Positions 7,667 to 15,012 of a stretch of 64,000 nucleotides of DNA are shown one piece after another. The notes under the pieces were generated by a model. That model saw nothing but the letters and a program-made list of their open reading frames with translations. It was not told the origin of the DNA and did not search any database. The stretch covers positions 1 through 64,000 of the forward strand of contig NNSG01000010.1 of NCBI GenBank assembly GCA_002256485.1, given 5' to 3'. Within the stretch, counting starts at the first letter, position 1; each line of letters starts with the position of its first letter. A program made the translations under genes and the position numbers. Source of the DNA: Fidelibacterota bacterium 408169 (GTDB taxonomy: Bacteria > Fidelibacterota > Marinisomatia > Marinisomatales > TCS55).

Positions 7667-8383
7667 TTAGTCCTGATAACCAACTATCCCCGCAAGTTTA
7701 ACTGGGGAAGAGATAAATATTTGACGTTTTTTTGTTTGAATTAGGTGTTCACTACGAAAATCACTAAGTGTTCTTACCAAAGATTCTTTTGAAGTGCCTG
7801 CCAAATCAGCCATATCTTCTCGCGAAAGGTTGATATCTAGTAAAATTTCCTCTCCAGAATTTTTTCCATATTTTTCTTTTAAGAGAAGTAGCAAGTTTGC
7901 TACTCTTTCTCTAACGGACATATTTGCCATATCTAAAGTTTTGTTCTGAGCTGTAATTAGCTCTTTGGTTAGTTTCTGTACAATATTCCAAGTAACATCA
8001 TTATTTTCTGAAAGTAGAGGATAAATAAGTTTGCGGTCAAAATAACATAGGTTTGTATCTTCAAGTGCTTCTGCAGTAACAGAATAAGGTTGGTTGGAAA
8101 AAATAGCCAGATGCCCAAGTGGATCACCGGGATTTGCAATGCGTGAAATATGGCGTTTACCATCCGATGTAAACTTGTATAAAATTACCTTTCCTGTATT
8201 AATACAATACATAACATGGGCAGGATGTCCTTCATGAAAAATAATCTGCCCTTTTTTATATGACTTCTTGCGTTTGTTTTTATTGAGTTTGCTATACGAA
8301 TCTGGCTCAAAATATTTAAATACGCTTAAATGCAATGTTGGGCAGGTTACGCATTGAGGAATGGAAGTTGTTTTATTATTCAA
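7667..8383 (-). CDS. Crp/Fnr-family transcriptional regulator with partial FNR cysteine set
   Basis: 238 residues starting at TTG (AAAGG eight bases upstream). A cyclic-nucleotide-binding-type beta-roll (about 35-150) is followed by a long helix and a C-terminal HTH (REDMADLAGTSKESLVRTLSDF). Cysteines at 11 and 14 (QCVTC) and at about 113 (TNLCYF) match FNR Cys20, Cys23 and Cys122 in position. The residue matching FNR Cys29 is Ser, with His18 nearby. An oxygen- or NO-sensing Fe-S role with one replaced ligand is possible; a plain Crp-like factor is the alternative. It lies between two oxidase gene sets and its upstream region holds two FNR-type boxes, so oxygen control of the oxidases and autoregulation are likely. 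Confidence 0.9.
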   Translation of the reverse strand: MNNKTTSIPQCVTCPTLHLSVFKYFEPDSYSKLNKNKRKKSYKKGQIIFHEGHPAHVMYCINTGKVILYKFTSDGKRHISRIANPGDPLGHLAIFSNQPYSVTAEALEDTNLCYFDRKLIYPLLSENNDVTWNIVQKLTKELITAQNKTLDMANMSVRERVANLLLLLKEKYGKNSGEEILLDINLSREDMADLAGTSKESLVRTLSDFRSEHLIQTKKRQIFISSPVKLAGIVGYQD

Positions 8384-8430
8384 TTATAAAACCTTTGCTG
8401 GTTTGAAATTACCAAATTATTGTCTAATAA

Positions 8431-8444
8431 TTGATAAAAATCAA
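8431..8444. promoter_or_regulatory. FNR box 1 (perfect consensus)
   Basis: TTGATAAAAATCAA matches the known FNR consensus TTGAT-N4-ATCAA at every fixed position. It is in the intergenic region shared by the Crp/Fnr gene (start 8383, minus) and the Rrf2 gene (start 8579, plus), closer to the Crp/Fnr gene. Confidence 0.7.
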
Positions 8445-8452
8445 TTTTTAAA

Positions 8453-8466
8453 ATGATTCAAATCAT
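8453..8466. promoter_or_regulatory. FNR-type box 2
   Basis: ATGATTCAAATCAT is a perfect inverted repeat with the core TGAT-N4-ATCA of the Crp/Fnr (FNR/DNR) class. Its centre is 22 bp from that of box 1, two helical turns, so two dimers would bind on the same face. Confidence 0.6.
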
Positions 8467-8578
8467 TTGTTTTTTCACACGAGGAATTGATCTTTTAGCA
8501 CTTAATATGACTAAAAAACCCATATTTGTTATAAAATAACAATATATAATGAAAAAATTCTATTAATGAGAAAATGAT

Positions 8579-9028
8579 ATGCGACTTTCAATGACAGCTG
8601 AATATGCCATTCGAGCGATGGTGCATCTTTCTTCTCAAGAAGCAAAAGAAATTACTCACATTTCTGAAATCTCTAAAAAACAGGGAATACCGGAATCCAT
8701 TTTAAGAAAAATAATGGGTAATTTGGTAAAACTAGGATTAGTTTATTCCCATAGAGGTAAAGGTGGTGGTGTTAAGTTAGCCCGCCAGGGAAGTGAAATT
8801 ACTTTGTTAGATGTTATAGAAGGCATAGAAGGAAAAATATATTTAAACCAATGCTTAATTGGCCCAGACTTTTGTGATAGAACTCCATATTGCCCTGTTC
8901 ATCTTGTATGGCGGGAAGCGCAGGATACAATGCTTAACGTTTTAAGTGGAAAAACAATTGAGCAACTAGCAAATGAAAACAAAAAAATGTATCAAAAATA
9001 TTTAACAGAAAATATTGGTGTTAGTTAA
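8579..9028 (+). CDS. Rrf2-family transcriptional regulator, upstream of second oxidase operon
   Basis: 149 residues with the Rrf2 start MRLSMTAEYAIRAMVHL, the wing RGKGGGVKLAR and a cysteine cluster QCLIGPDFCDRTPYCPVH (C-x6-C-x5-C, then His). The layout matches the regulator at 882 and Fe-S-type Rrf2 proteins. A TATAAT at 8545-8550 is a possible -10 element. It starts divergently from the Crp/Fnr gene, shares the two FNR-type boxes, and ends 44 bases before subunit II of the second oxidase, so it may be cotranscribed with and control that operon. NO, Fe-S or redox sensing is inferred from the family. Confidence 0.92.
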   Translation: MRLSMTAEYAIRAMVHLSSQEAKEITHISEISKKQGIPESILRKIMGNLVKLGLVYSHRGKGGGVKLARQGSEITLLDVIEGIEGKIYLNQCLIGPDFCDRTPYCPVHLVWREAQDTMLNVLSGKTIEQLANENKKMYQKYLTENIGVS

Positions 9029-9072
9029 GCCAATCTAAATTGTGATTAGTTTATTAAACATGGAGATAACAG

Positions 9073-9933
9073 ATGGTTAAAAATACAATGCAATTCTGGC
9101 TGAAAAGACTTAAGAAAAAAGCCCAGAAAATTACTTGGTCTGCTTGGGGTATCTGGTACATAGATCCACCTAAAGATGTATCATTGGATGGATATAGAAT
9201 CGATAATGTGATTCAGTATACAGATACTGTCATTACAATATATTTTAGTTTAGTTATCCTCACATTGATTTACTTCATTTTTAAGTATAGAGCAAGACCG
9301 GGGCATAAAGCAGTATATGATAAAGGGAATACAAAAAAACATGTTATGGCTACAATCGCCATGGGTTTGTTGGTATTCTTCTCAATTGATATTGTTATAG
9401 AATCCATGTCATTTAAAGATTTAAGAGAAGCTTTTTGGAATTTTCCAAAGGGAGAAAATGTAGTGAAAATTGAAGTAATGCCACAGCAATTTGCGTGGAA
9501 TTTTCGTTATGCCGGAGCAGATGGTATTTTTGCTACTGATGATGATGTTGTGCCTGCACAAAACCAAATGCATATTCCTGTGGATACACCTGTACTCATT
9601 CAAATTGCACCGTTTGATGTAATTCATTCATTTTTTATACCCAATTTTCGAGTTAAACAAGATGCCACACCTGGCATGATAAATGCCATGTGGTTTCAGG
9701 CAACTGAAACAGGAAATTTTGAAATTGCCTGTGCTGAACTTTGCGGTAACGGCCATTACAGAATGAAAGGTTATTTAACGGTAGAGAGCCAGGAAGCATA
9801 CGAACAATGGCTTTCAGACAATGCACCTCTGGAAGATGATGAAGATGATTGGGGCGACGATTGGGGTGATGAAGATGAAGATACTCAAGAAATCCCTGAA
9901 GACTGGGGTTGGACCTGGAAGGAGGTACAATAA
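9073..9933 (+). CDS. ctaC: Cytochrome c oxidase subunit II (second set)
   Basis: 286 residues. Two transmembrane helices lie at about 50-75 and 95-115. The CuA domain has DVIHSFFIPNF and CAELCGNGHYRM, complete as C-x3-C-x3-H-x2-M. The C-terminal tail is long and strongly acidic with repeated Trp (DEDDWGDDWGDEDEDTQE). The stop TAA shares one base with the ATG of subunit I (9933), showing translational coupling. It is homologous to 6748-7587 but lacks that copy's extra loops. No fused cytochrome c domain is present. Confidence 0.96.
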   Translation: MVKNTMQFWLKRLKKKAQKITWSAWGIWYIDPPKDVSLDGYRIDNVIQYTDTVITIYFSLVILTLIYFIFKYRARPGHKAVYDKGNTKKHVMATIAMGLLVFFSIDIVIESMSFKDLREAFWNFPKGENVVKIEVMPQQFAWNFRYAGADGIFATDDDVVPAQNQMHIPVDTPVLIQIAPFDVIHSFFIPNFRVKQDATPGMINAMWFQATETGNFEIACAELCGNGHYRMKGYLTVESQEAYEQWLSDNAPLEDDEDDWGDDWGDEDEDTQEIPEDWGWTWKEVQ

Positions 9934-11648
9934 TGTCTGAACATCATGAGCAATCATTTTGGGCACAGTATATTTTTTCACAAGATCATAAAACTATTGG
10001 AAAACAATTCTTATGGTTAGGATTATTTTTCTTATTGTTTGGCGGATTTCAAGCTTTGTTAATCCGTTGGCAATTGGCATATCCTGAACAACCGGTACCT
10101 TGGTGGCTGTTTGGAAAATTATTGTTTTCTGAAACTGCAGGAATTATTGATCCAGATAAATACAACGCGCTATTTACAATGCACGGAACAATAATGATTT
10201 TCTGGGCAATAACACCTTTGTTGATTGGTGCTTTCGGAAACTTTGTTATTCCATTACAAATTGGGGCACCGGATATGGCTTTCCCAAAATTGAATATGAT
10301 TTCATTTTGGACAATGTTTTTAGCGAGTATTGTTTTATTGGCTTCCTATTTACTTCCTGAAGGTACAGCGGCAGGTGGATGGACATCTTATCCTCCACTC
10401 AGTACACCGGTAGGCGGTATTGCCGGGGAGGGTCAAACGCTTTGGACCCTTGCGTTAACTTTAGCAGGTACATCTACTATGATGGGTGCAATTAATTACA
10501 TCATTACTGTAGTAAGAATGAGAGCACCTGGTATGACATATTTTAAAATGCCTTTAACAGTTTGGGGTTTATGGTTAACATCCATATTAAATGCCATTTT
10601 TGTACCTGTAATAGCTGCTGGATTAATTCTTTTGCTTCTAGATAGAACTATAGGAACTCAATTTTTTGTTGCAGGTGGTTTGGCAACTGTTGAAGGAGGA
10701 GATCCATTACTTTATCAACATGTTTTTTGGATTTTTGGACATCCTGAAGTGTATATCTTAATACTTCCGGCATGGGGTATAGTATCTGATTTGCTTTCTG
10801 TGTTTTCCCGTAAACCTGCATTCGGAGCAAAAGTAACTGCTATTTGTATGAGTACGATTGTTGTGTTGAGTTCAATTGTGTGGGGGCATCATATGTATAC
10901 AACCGGTATGAGTCCTCTACTAGGAAAATCATTTATGTTCCTTACACTGCTTATCAGTATTCCATCAGCCATATTCTTCTTAAACTGGTTAGGGACAATG
11001 TGGCGAGGCAATCTCCATTTTGATCCACCAATGCTGTTTGCGATGGCAGTATTATGGGTTTTTGGATTAGGAGGTTTAACGGGCCTTTATAATGCTACAA
11101 TTACAGCGGATATTTATCTTCATGATACAATGTTTGTTGTTGGACATTTTCATTACACGATGGCAGCCTCAGTTTTGTTTGGTGGATTAGCAGCTATTTA
11201 TTTTTGGTTTCCGAAAATGTTCGGGAAAAAAATGAACCCACTCCTCGGGAAAATTCATTTCTGGGCATCGTTTATTCCCTTGAATTATGTGTTTTTTAAC
11301 ATGATGGTTCTGGGATATGCAGGACACCATAGACGTATTTACAATCCAAGTGAATATGAATTTTTAAAGCCGATTATTGGATTAAATGAATCTATTACGC
11401 TATTTGCAATTATTCTTGGTGTTGCACAATTTGTATTCCTTTTCAACTTTATCTATTCAATGGTTAAAGGAGAAAAGGCTGAAGCAAATCCATGGAATGC
11501 TACTACGTTGGAATGGACGTTGGAAGGCCCTATTCCTCATGGCAATTTTGCAACAACACCTACGGTATATAATGGTCCTCATGAATATAGTAATCCGGCA
11601 GTAAAAGACAGGGATTGGATTGCTCAATCCGAGCCAATGCCTACTTAA
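9933..11648 (+). CDS. ctaD: Cytochrome c oxidase subunit I (second set)
   Basis: 571 residues from the ATG at 9933, chosen because AAGGAGG lies seven bases upstream and the product then begins MSEHHEQSFWAQYIF, parallel to the first copy. Ligand motifs are complete: TMHGTIM, FGHPEVYILILP, WGHHMYTTGM and LHDTMFVVGHFHYT. The D-channel Asp (GAPDMAFPKLN) and Glu (HPEVY) are present. The K-channel helix reads LLISIPSAIFFLNWL, with Phe where related oxidases carry Lys (IPSAVK). It is the catalytic O2-reducing subunit of a second oxidase parallel to the 3659 copy. Confidence 0.97.
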   Translation: MSEHHEQSFWAQYIFSQDHKTIGKQFLWLGLFFLLFGGFQALLIRWQLAYPEQPVPWWLFGKLLFSETAGIIDPDKYNALFTMHGTIMIFWAITPLLIGAFGNFVIPLQIGAPDMAFPKLNMISFWTMFLASIVLLASYLLPEGTAAGGWTSYPPLSTPVGGIAGEGQTLWTLALTLAGTSTMMGAINYIITVVRMRAPGMTYFKMPLTVWGLWLTSILNAIFVPVIAAGLILLLLDRTIGTQFFVAGGLATVEGGDPLLYQHVFWIFGHPEVYILILPAWGIVSDLLSVFSRKPAFGAKVTAICMSTIVVLSSIVWGHHMYTTGMSPLLGKSFMFLTLLISIPSAIFFLNWLGTMWRGNLHFDPPMLFAMAVLWVFGLGGLTGLYNATITADIYLHDTMFVVGHFHYTMAASVLFGGLAAIYFWFPKMFGKKMNPLLGKIHFWASFIPLNYVFFNMMVLGYAGHHRRIYNPSEYEFLKPIIGLNESITLFAIILGVAQFVFLFNFIYSMVKGEKAEANPWNATTLEWTLEGPIPHGNFATTPTVYNGPHEYSNPAVKDRDWIAQSEPMPT

Positions 11649-11683
11649 TCAATTTTCAGGATTAAAACTAACAGATAAGTTAA

Positions 11684-12265
11684 ATGAGCACTCAAGTAAT
11701 ACAACCAAAAGTTAAAACGGATGAATTTACATCTGTACTCGGTATGCTGGTTGTATTGGGCTCAATCACAATGCTCTTTGTAGCATTATTTGTCAGTTAT
11801 TCCATTTTACGTATACAATTTGGAATGTGGAGTAAACCCGGAACTGGATCGCTTCCATTCACTTTAGGAATTATCAATACTGTCATTCTATTAGGTAGTA
11901 GTTGGTCATTCTATACAGGACAAAAATATGCAAAATTTGGAAACAATAATCAGACAAAACTGTGGTTATGGATAACATTTTTTCTGGGGATATTGTTTTT
12001 AGCAGGACAATTAAATCTCTGGAGAATATTAATGGACACTGGGATGACAGCTCATTCATCAATTGTCGGTTCAGTTTTCTATATGTTAACCGGTATGCAT
12101 GGCGTCCATATTGTGGCTGCAATTGCTGCATTAGGTTGGGCAATTTTAAAGTCAACTAAAATACCCGAATCCGTAGATGTGCGACCAATTAAACTTGTTG
12201 GGCTATTATGGCATTTTCTGGATTTTCTATGGATATGTCTATTCATTTCAATTTTTATTATTTGA
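11684..12265 (+). CDS. Cytochrome c oxidase subunit III-like protein A (second set)
   Basis: 193 residues and about five helices. The C-terminal signature IKLVGLLWHFLDFLWICLFISIFI and the central YMLTGMHGVHIVAA are those of the subunit III family. The conserved membrane Glu of helix 2 (SEVMLF in the first set) is missing here (LGSITMLFV). It is followed directly by a second subunit III-like gene. The pair may form a split or heterodimeric subunit III. Confidence 0.9.
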   Translation: MSTQVIQPKVKTDEFTSVLGMLVVLGSITMLFVALFVSYSILRIQFGMWSKPGTGSLPFTLGIINTVILLGSSWSFYTGQKYAKFGNNNQTKLWLWITFFLGILFLAGQLNLWRILMDTGMTAHSSIVGSVFYMLTGMHGVHIVAAIAALGWAILKSTKIPESVDVRPIKLVGLLWHFLDFLWICLFISIFII

Positions 12266-12292
12266 GAATACAATCAAGAAGGAAACAAGCAT

Positions 12293-12925
12293 ATGAGTGA
12301 AGCATTAGCAATTAAAGATCCGTTTGGAAAAGCTACTACTGGTAAACTCGGAATGTGGCTATTCATTATAATGGATGGATTATCATTTGGTGGTTTACTG
12401 ATTGGCGGAGCTGCATTAAGAGCGGCTGCACCATCGTGGCCTAATCCAGGGGAATTATTAAATATTCCTCTAACAGGATTTAATACTTTTTTACTTATTT
12501 GTACAAGTTTTACAATGGTAATGGCTCTGAATTCTTTGGAAAAAGGAAGTCAGTCAGGTCTTAAAAAATACCTTGCATTAACTATGGCCGGAGGAATTTT
12601 ATTCTTAGGAATCCAAGTTTATGAATATTCTCATTTTATTTTGGGAAGCCCTGAATTAACTCATAACTTGGCAGCAGCCGGTTTTGCAGAAGCCACAAAT
12701 TTTTTACCGAGTACAGGTATTTACGCAGCTGTATTTTATGCTACAACATGTTTCCATGGTTTGCATGTTCTTTCCGGAGTGATTTATATAGGTTGTATTC
12801 TTTATGCCTCAAATCAGGGAAGGTATTCTGCTGATGATACAGATCATATAGAAATCCTGGGATTGTTTTGGCATTTTGTTGATTTAATCTGGATATTTGT
12901 TTTTACAGTTATATACTTGATTTAG
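12293..12925 (+). CDS. Cytochrome c oxidase subunit III-like protein B (second set)
   Basis: 210 residues and five to six helices. Family motifs are KLGMWLFIIMDGLSFGGLL (Asp where Glu is usual), ATTCFHGLHVLSGV and IEILGLFWHFVDLIWIFVFTVIYL. AAGGA precedes the ATG. It lies 27 bases downstream of the first subunit III-like gene in the same operon. The C-terminal half is closer to canonical subunit III than that of its neighbour. Confidence 0.92.
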   Translation: MSEALAIKDPFGKATTGKLGMWLFIIMDGLSFGGLLIGGAALRAAAPSWPNPGELLNIPLTGFNTFLLICTSFTMVMALNSLEKGSQSGLKKYLALTMAGGILFLGIQVYEYSHFILGSPELTHNLAAAGFAEATNFLPSTGIYAAVFYATTCFHGLHVLSGVIYIGCILYASNQGRYSADDTDHIEILGLFWHFVDLIWIFVFTVIYLI

Positions 12926-12936
12926 GAGAGATAATA

Positions 12937-13215
12937 ATGGATAAAGATCATAAAAAAATATACTTTTACAATGCTGTAGCTTTAGCAGTACTTACTGTAC
13001 TGGAACTAGGTGTTTATCAGTTACCAATTGCAAAGATGGGTCAGATAGTTTTGCTTTTTGCTTTTGCAATTACAAAAATGATGCTGGTCGCTATGATTTA
13101 TATGCATCTACGTTATGAAACAAAAATACTCCGTCGGATTCTTTTTGTACCGATCCCGGCAGCAATATTGTTTACAGTTGCATTAATGTATGATCTCCCT
13201 TTTAGATGGGTTTAA
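12937..13215 (+). CDS. Cytochrome c oxidase subunit IV, prokaryotic type (second set)
   Basis: 92 residues and three hydrophobic segments. The pattern FAITKMMLVAMIYMHLRYE matches the prokaryotic COX4 signature (Lys within the helix, then MHL). GGAGAG precedes the ATG, 11 bases after the subunit III stop. It is the counterpart of 5999-6301. Confidence 0.88.
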   Translation: MDKDHKKIYFYNAVALAVLTVLELGVYQLPIAKMGQIVLLFAFAITKMMLVAMIYMHLRYETKILRRILFVPIPAAILFTVALMYDLPFRWV

Positions 13216-13240
13216 GTTTAATTCATAATTATAAGATAAA

Positions 13241-13456
13241 ATGCGTAGCTTAATTAAATCCAATTTAGTATGGATATGTGTTTTTCTTTTGCTAGTTGGA
13301 CCAACAGCCTTAAATGCCTGCTCTTTTTGCGCTGGCCAGGATAATAAATTTTCTGATATCCTTGTACCGGTAGCTTTTTTGCTGGGAGCTCCTTTTGCAG
13401 TAGCAGGAGTATTTATTGCAGTAGTCATGAAAAATAATAAAAATAATAAAGAATAA
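13241..13456 (+). CDS. Small CxxC membrane protein in oxidase operon, unknown (copy 2)
   Basis: 71 residues: an N-terminal hydrophobic segment ending in NACSFCAGQDNK, a second helix (ILVPVAFLLGAPFAVAGVFIAVVM) and a basic Asn/Lys tail. The order (export segment, CxxC within a few residues, helix, basic tail) is the same as at 6512-6736, although sequence identity is low. Lying between subunit IV and a Sco-like gene, a metallochaperone or thiol role is inferred. No known family is recognised. Confidence 0.75.
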   Translation: MRSLIKSNLVWICVFLLLVGPTALNACSFCAGQDNKFSDILVPVAFLLGAPFAVAGVFIAVVMKNNKNNKE

Positions 13457-13460
13457 TAAT

Positions 13461-13967
13461 TTGAAAAAAGAAGGTATAATCGCAGCAGGGTGGACATTTC
13501 TGGCTTTATGTATTGGGATTTTTTTAATTGCCAGGGAAAGCGGTTCAAATGTGCAATCAATTTATTACGGCAGATTACCGGAATTTCATTTAATAGATGC
13601 TCAAGGAAACAATTTTAATTATAATGATATAATTGGAAAAATCTGGGTAGTTCAGTTTTCTAATGATCCTTCAGCAGATTTTCCAGAAATACCTTCAGGT
13701 GTTGGAGCATTAACAATTTTGACAAACTCCACACAAATCAATAATATAAATAATAAATCAAAAATAGTACATAGTGACAAGATGAGCATATTTCAACTTG
13801 GCATAGAGGGTTTCCATTTAACTGAAAAACTACTTGAAGAAGGTGATTCTATCCCATTTATATTGGTAGATAGAACGGGAAATATCAGAGGTTATTATCA
13901 ACCAGATAAAGAAAAAGATATTGAAAAAATGAGTCGAGATATCGATTCATTGTTACAATTTTCCTGA
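13461..13967 (+). CDS. Sco-like thioredoxin-fold protein without the copper/thiol cysteines
   Basis: 168 residues, TTG start five bases after the previous stop, with one N-terminal membrane anchor. The fold tracks the true Sco protein at 15891: LPEFHLIDAQGNNFNYNDIIGKIWVVQF against IPQFNMTDSRGESFGYNDLQGNIWVADF, and FILVDRTGNIRGYY against FALVDKEMNIRGYY. The Sco C-x3-C segment (FTTCAGPCP) is replaced by FSNDPSADFPEI. The copper His of Sco is replaced too. It cannot bind copper or do thiol chemistry in the usual way, so a structural, regulatory or degenerate role is likely. Confidence 0.75.
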   Translation: MKKEGIIAAGWTFLALCIGIFLIARESGSNVQSIYYGRLPEFHLIDAQGNNFNYNDIIGKIWVVQFSNDPSADFPEIPSGVGALTILTNSTQINNINNKSKIVHSDKMSIFQLGIEGFHLTEKLLEEGDSIPFILVDRTGNIRGYYQPDKEKDIEKMSRDIDSLLQFS

Positions 13968-13974
13968 CATTAAT

Positions 13975-15012
13975 TTGTCAAATATTTCGTATACTTCTCG
14001 TCTATTTAATAAGATAAATAATCCGTTTATGTTAACAGTTCATTCAAAAAATCTACGCTGGTTTTCCAAGGTCCTTGTATTGGCCACACTATTCTTAATA
14101 TTTGCTGGTGCATTAGTTAAAAGTTTTGAAGTTGGTCTTTCTGTTCCTGATTGGCCAACAACATATGGATACCAGATGTTTGCATATCCTTTGTCTGATA
14201 TGGTTGGCGGTATTTTTTATGAACATGGTCATAGAATGATAGCAACTTTTGTAGGTGCATTAACATTGGTTTTGGCGATTTGGTTAGGATTTCATGAGCT
14301 AAGAAAACCCGTAAAAATACTGGGATATTGTGCTTTGGCATTGGTTATTATTCAAGGATTGTTAGGTGGGTTGACTGTTTTATTATTTTTACCTGCTATT
14401 GTATCTTTACTTCATGGTGTAACTGCCCAGACATTTTTATTAGTACTAATACTTATTGCTTTTTCATTATCAAAAGAATTCAGTAATAAACAACATATTC
14501 ATGATGAGAACAGAGTTTTTGTAATATTGTTTTTAATGGTTGTTTACCTGCAATTAATCTTGGGAGCATGGATGAGACATACTGAATCAGGTTTGGCAAT
14601 ATATGATTTTCCTAAAATGGCAGGTTACTGGATCCCGGTATTGAATGAAGCCATGGTAAATATCATCAATAATTGGCGTTTTGATATGGATTTGCCTGAT
14701 GTTTCATTTTATCAAGTACTTATTCATTTAACACATCGGATTGGGGCTCTTATTATTTTTATTCTTATGATTATAACACATTATAAGATACTTCGTAAAC
14801 CAAACAAATATTCTAATACTGTTAAATACAATCTTTATTTATTGGATATTCTTGTTGTAGTTCAGATTGTGTTGGGTGCATTAACCATTTGGACAGTAAA
14901 AGGACCATACATAACCAGTTTTCATGTTTTAAATGGAGCTGCTGTTATGGGAGTGTGTTTTTTATTATTATTAAGACTTTCAGATTTATCGTACTTAAAA
15001 GGTAGTAAATAA
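13975..15012 (+). CDS. ctaA: Heme A synthase (COX15/CtaA family)
   Basis: 345 residues from a TTG at 13975; an ATG at 14029 would give a start closer to the first helix and is an equal candidate. About eight membrane helices. Conserved heme-binding His are visible in EHGHRMIATFVG, LLHGVTAQTF, MRHTESGLAIYDFP, HLTHRIGALIIF and SFHVLNGAAV. The enzyme oxidises the heme O methyl group to give heme A in the membrane. It is followed immediately by the heme O synthase, the expected pathway partner. Confidence 0.94.
   Translation: MSNISYTSRLFNKINNPFMLTVHSKNLRWFSKVLVLATLFLIFAGALVKSFEVGLSVPDWPTTYGYQMFAYPLSDMVGGIFYEHGHRMIATFVGALTLVLAIWLGFHELRKPVKILGYCALALVIIQGLLGGLTVLLFLPAIVSLLHGVTAQTFLLVLILIAFSLSKEFSNKQHIHDENRVFVILFLMVVYLQLILGAWMRHTESGLAIYDFPKMAGYWIPVLNEAMVNIINNWRFDMDLPDVSFYQVLIHLTHRIGALIIFILMIITHYKILRKPNKYSNTVKYNLYLLDILVVVQIVLGALTIWTVKGPYITSFHVLNGAAVMGVCFLLLLRLSDLSYLKGSK

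Noticed and set aside
8545-8550. TATAAT as a firm promoter for the Rrf2 gene at 8579
   Set aside because: The hexamer is perfect, but the region is AT-rich and no good -35 lies at 16-18 bases. It is mentioned only as possible.
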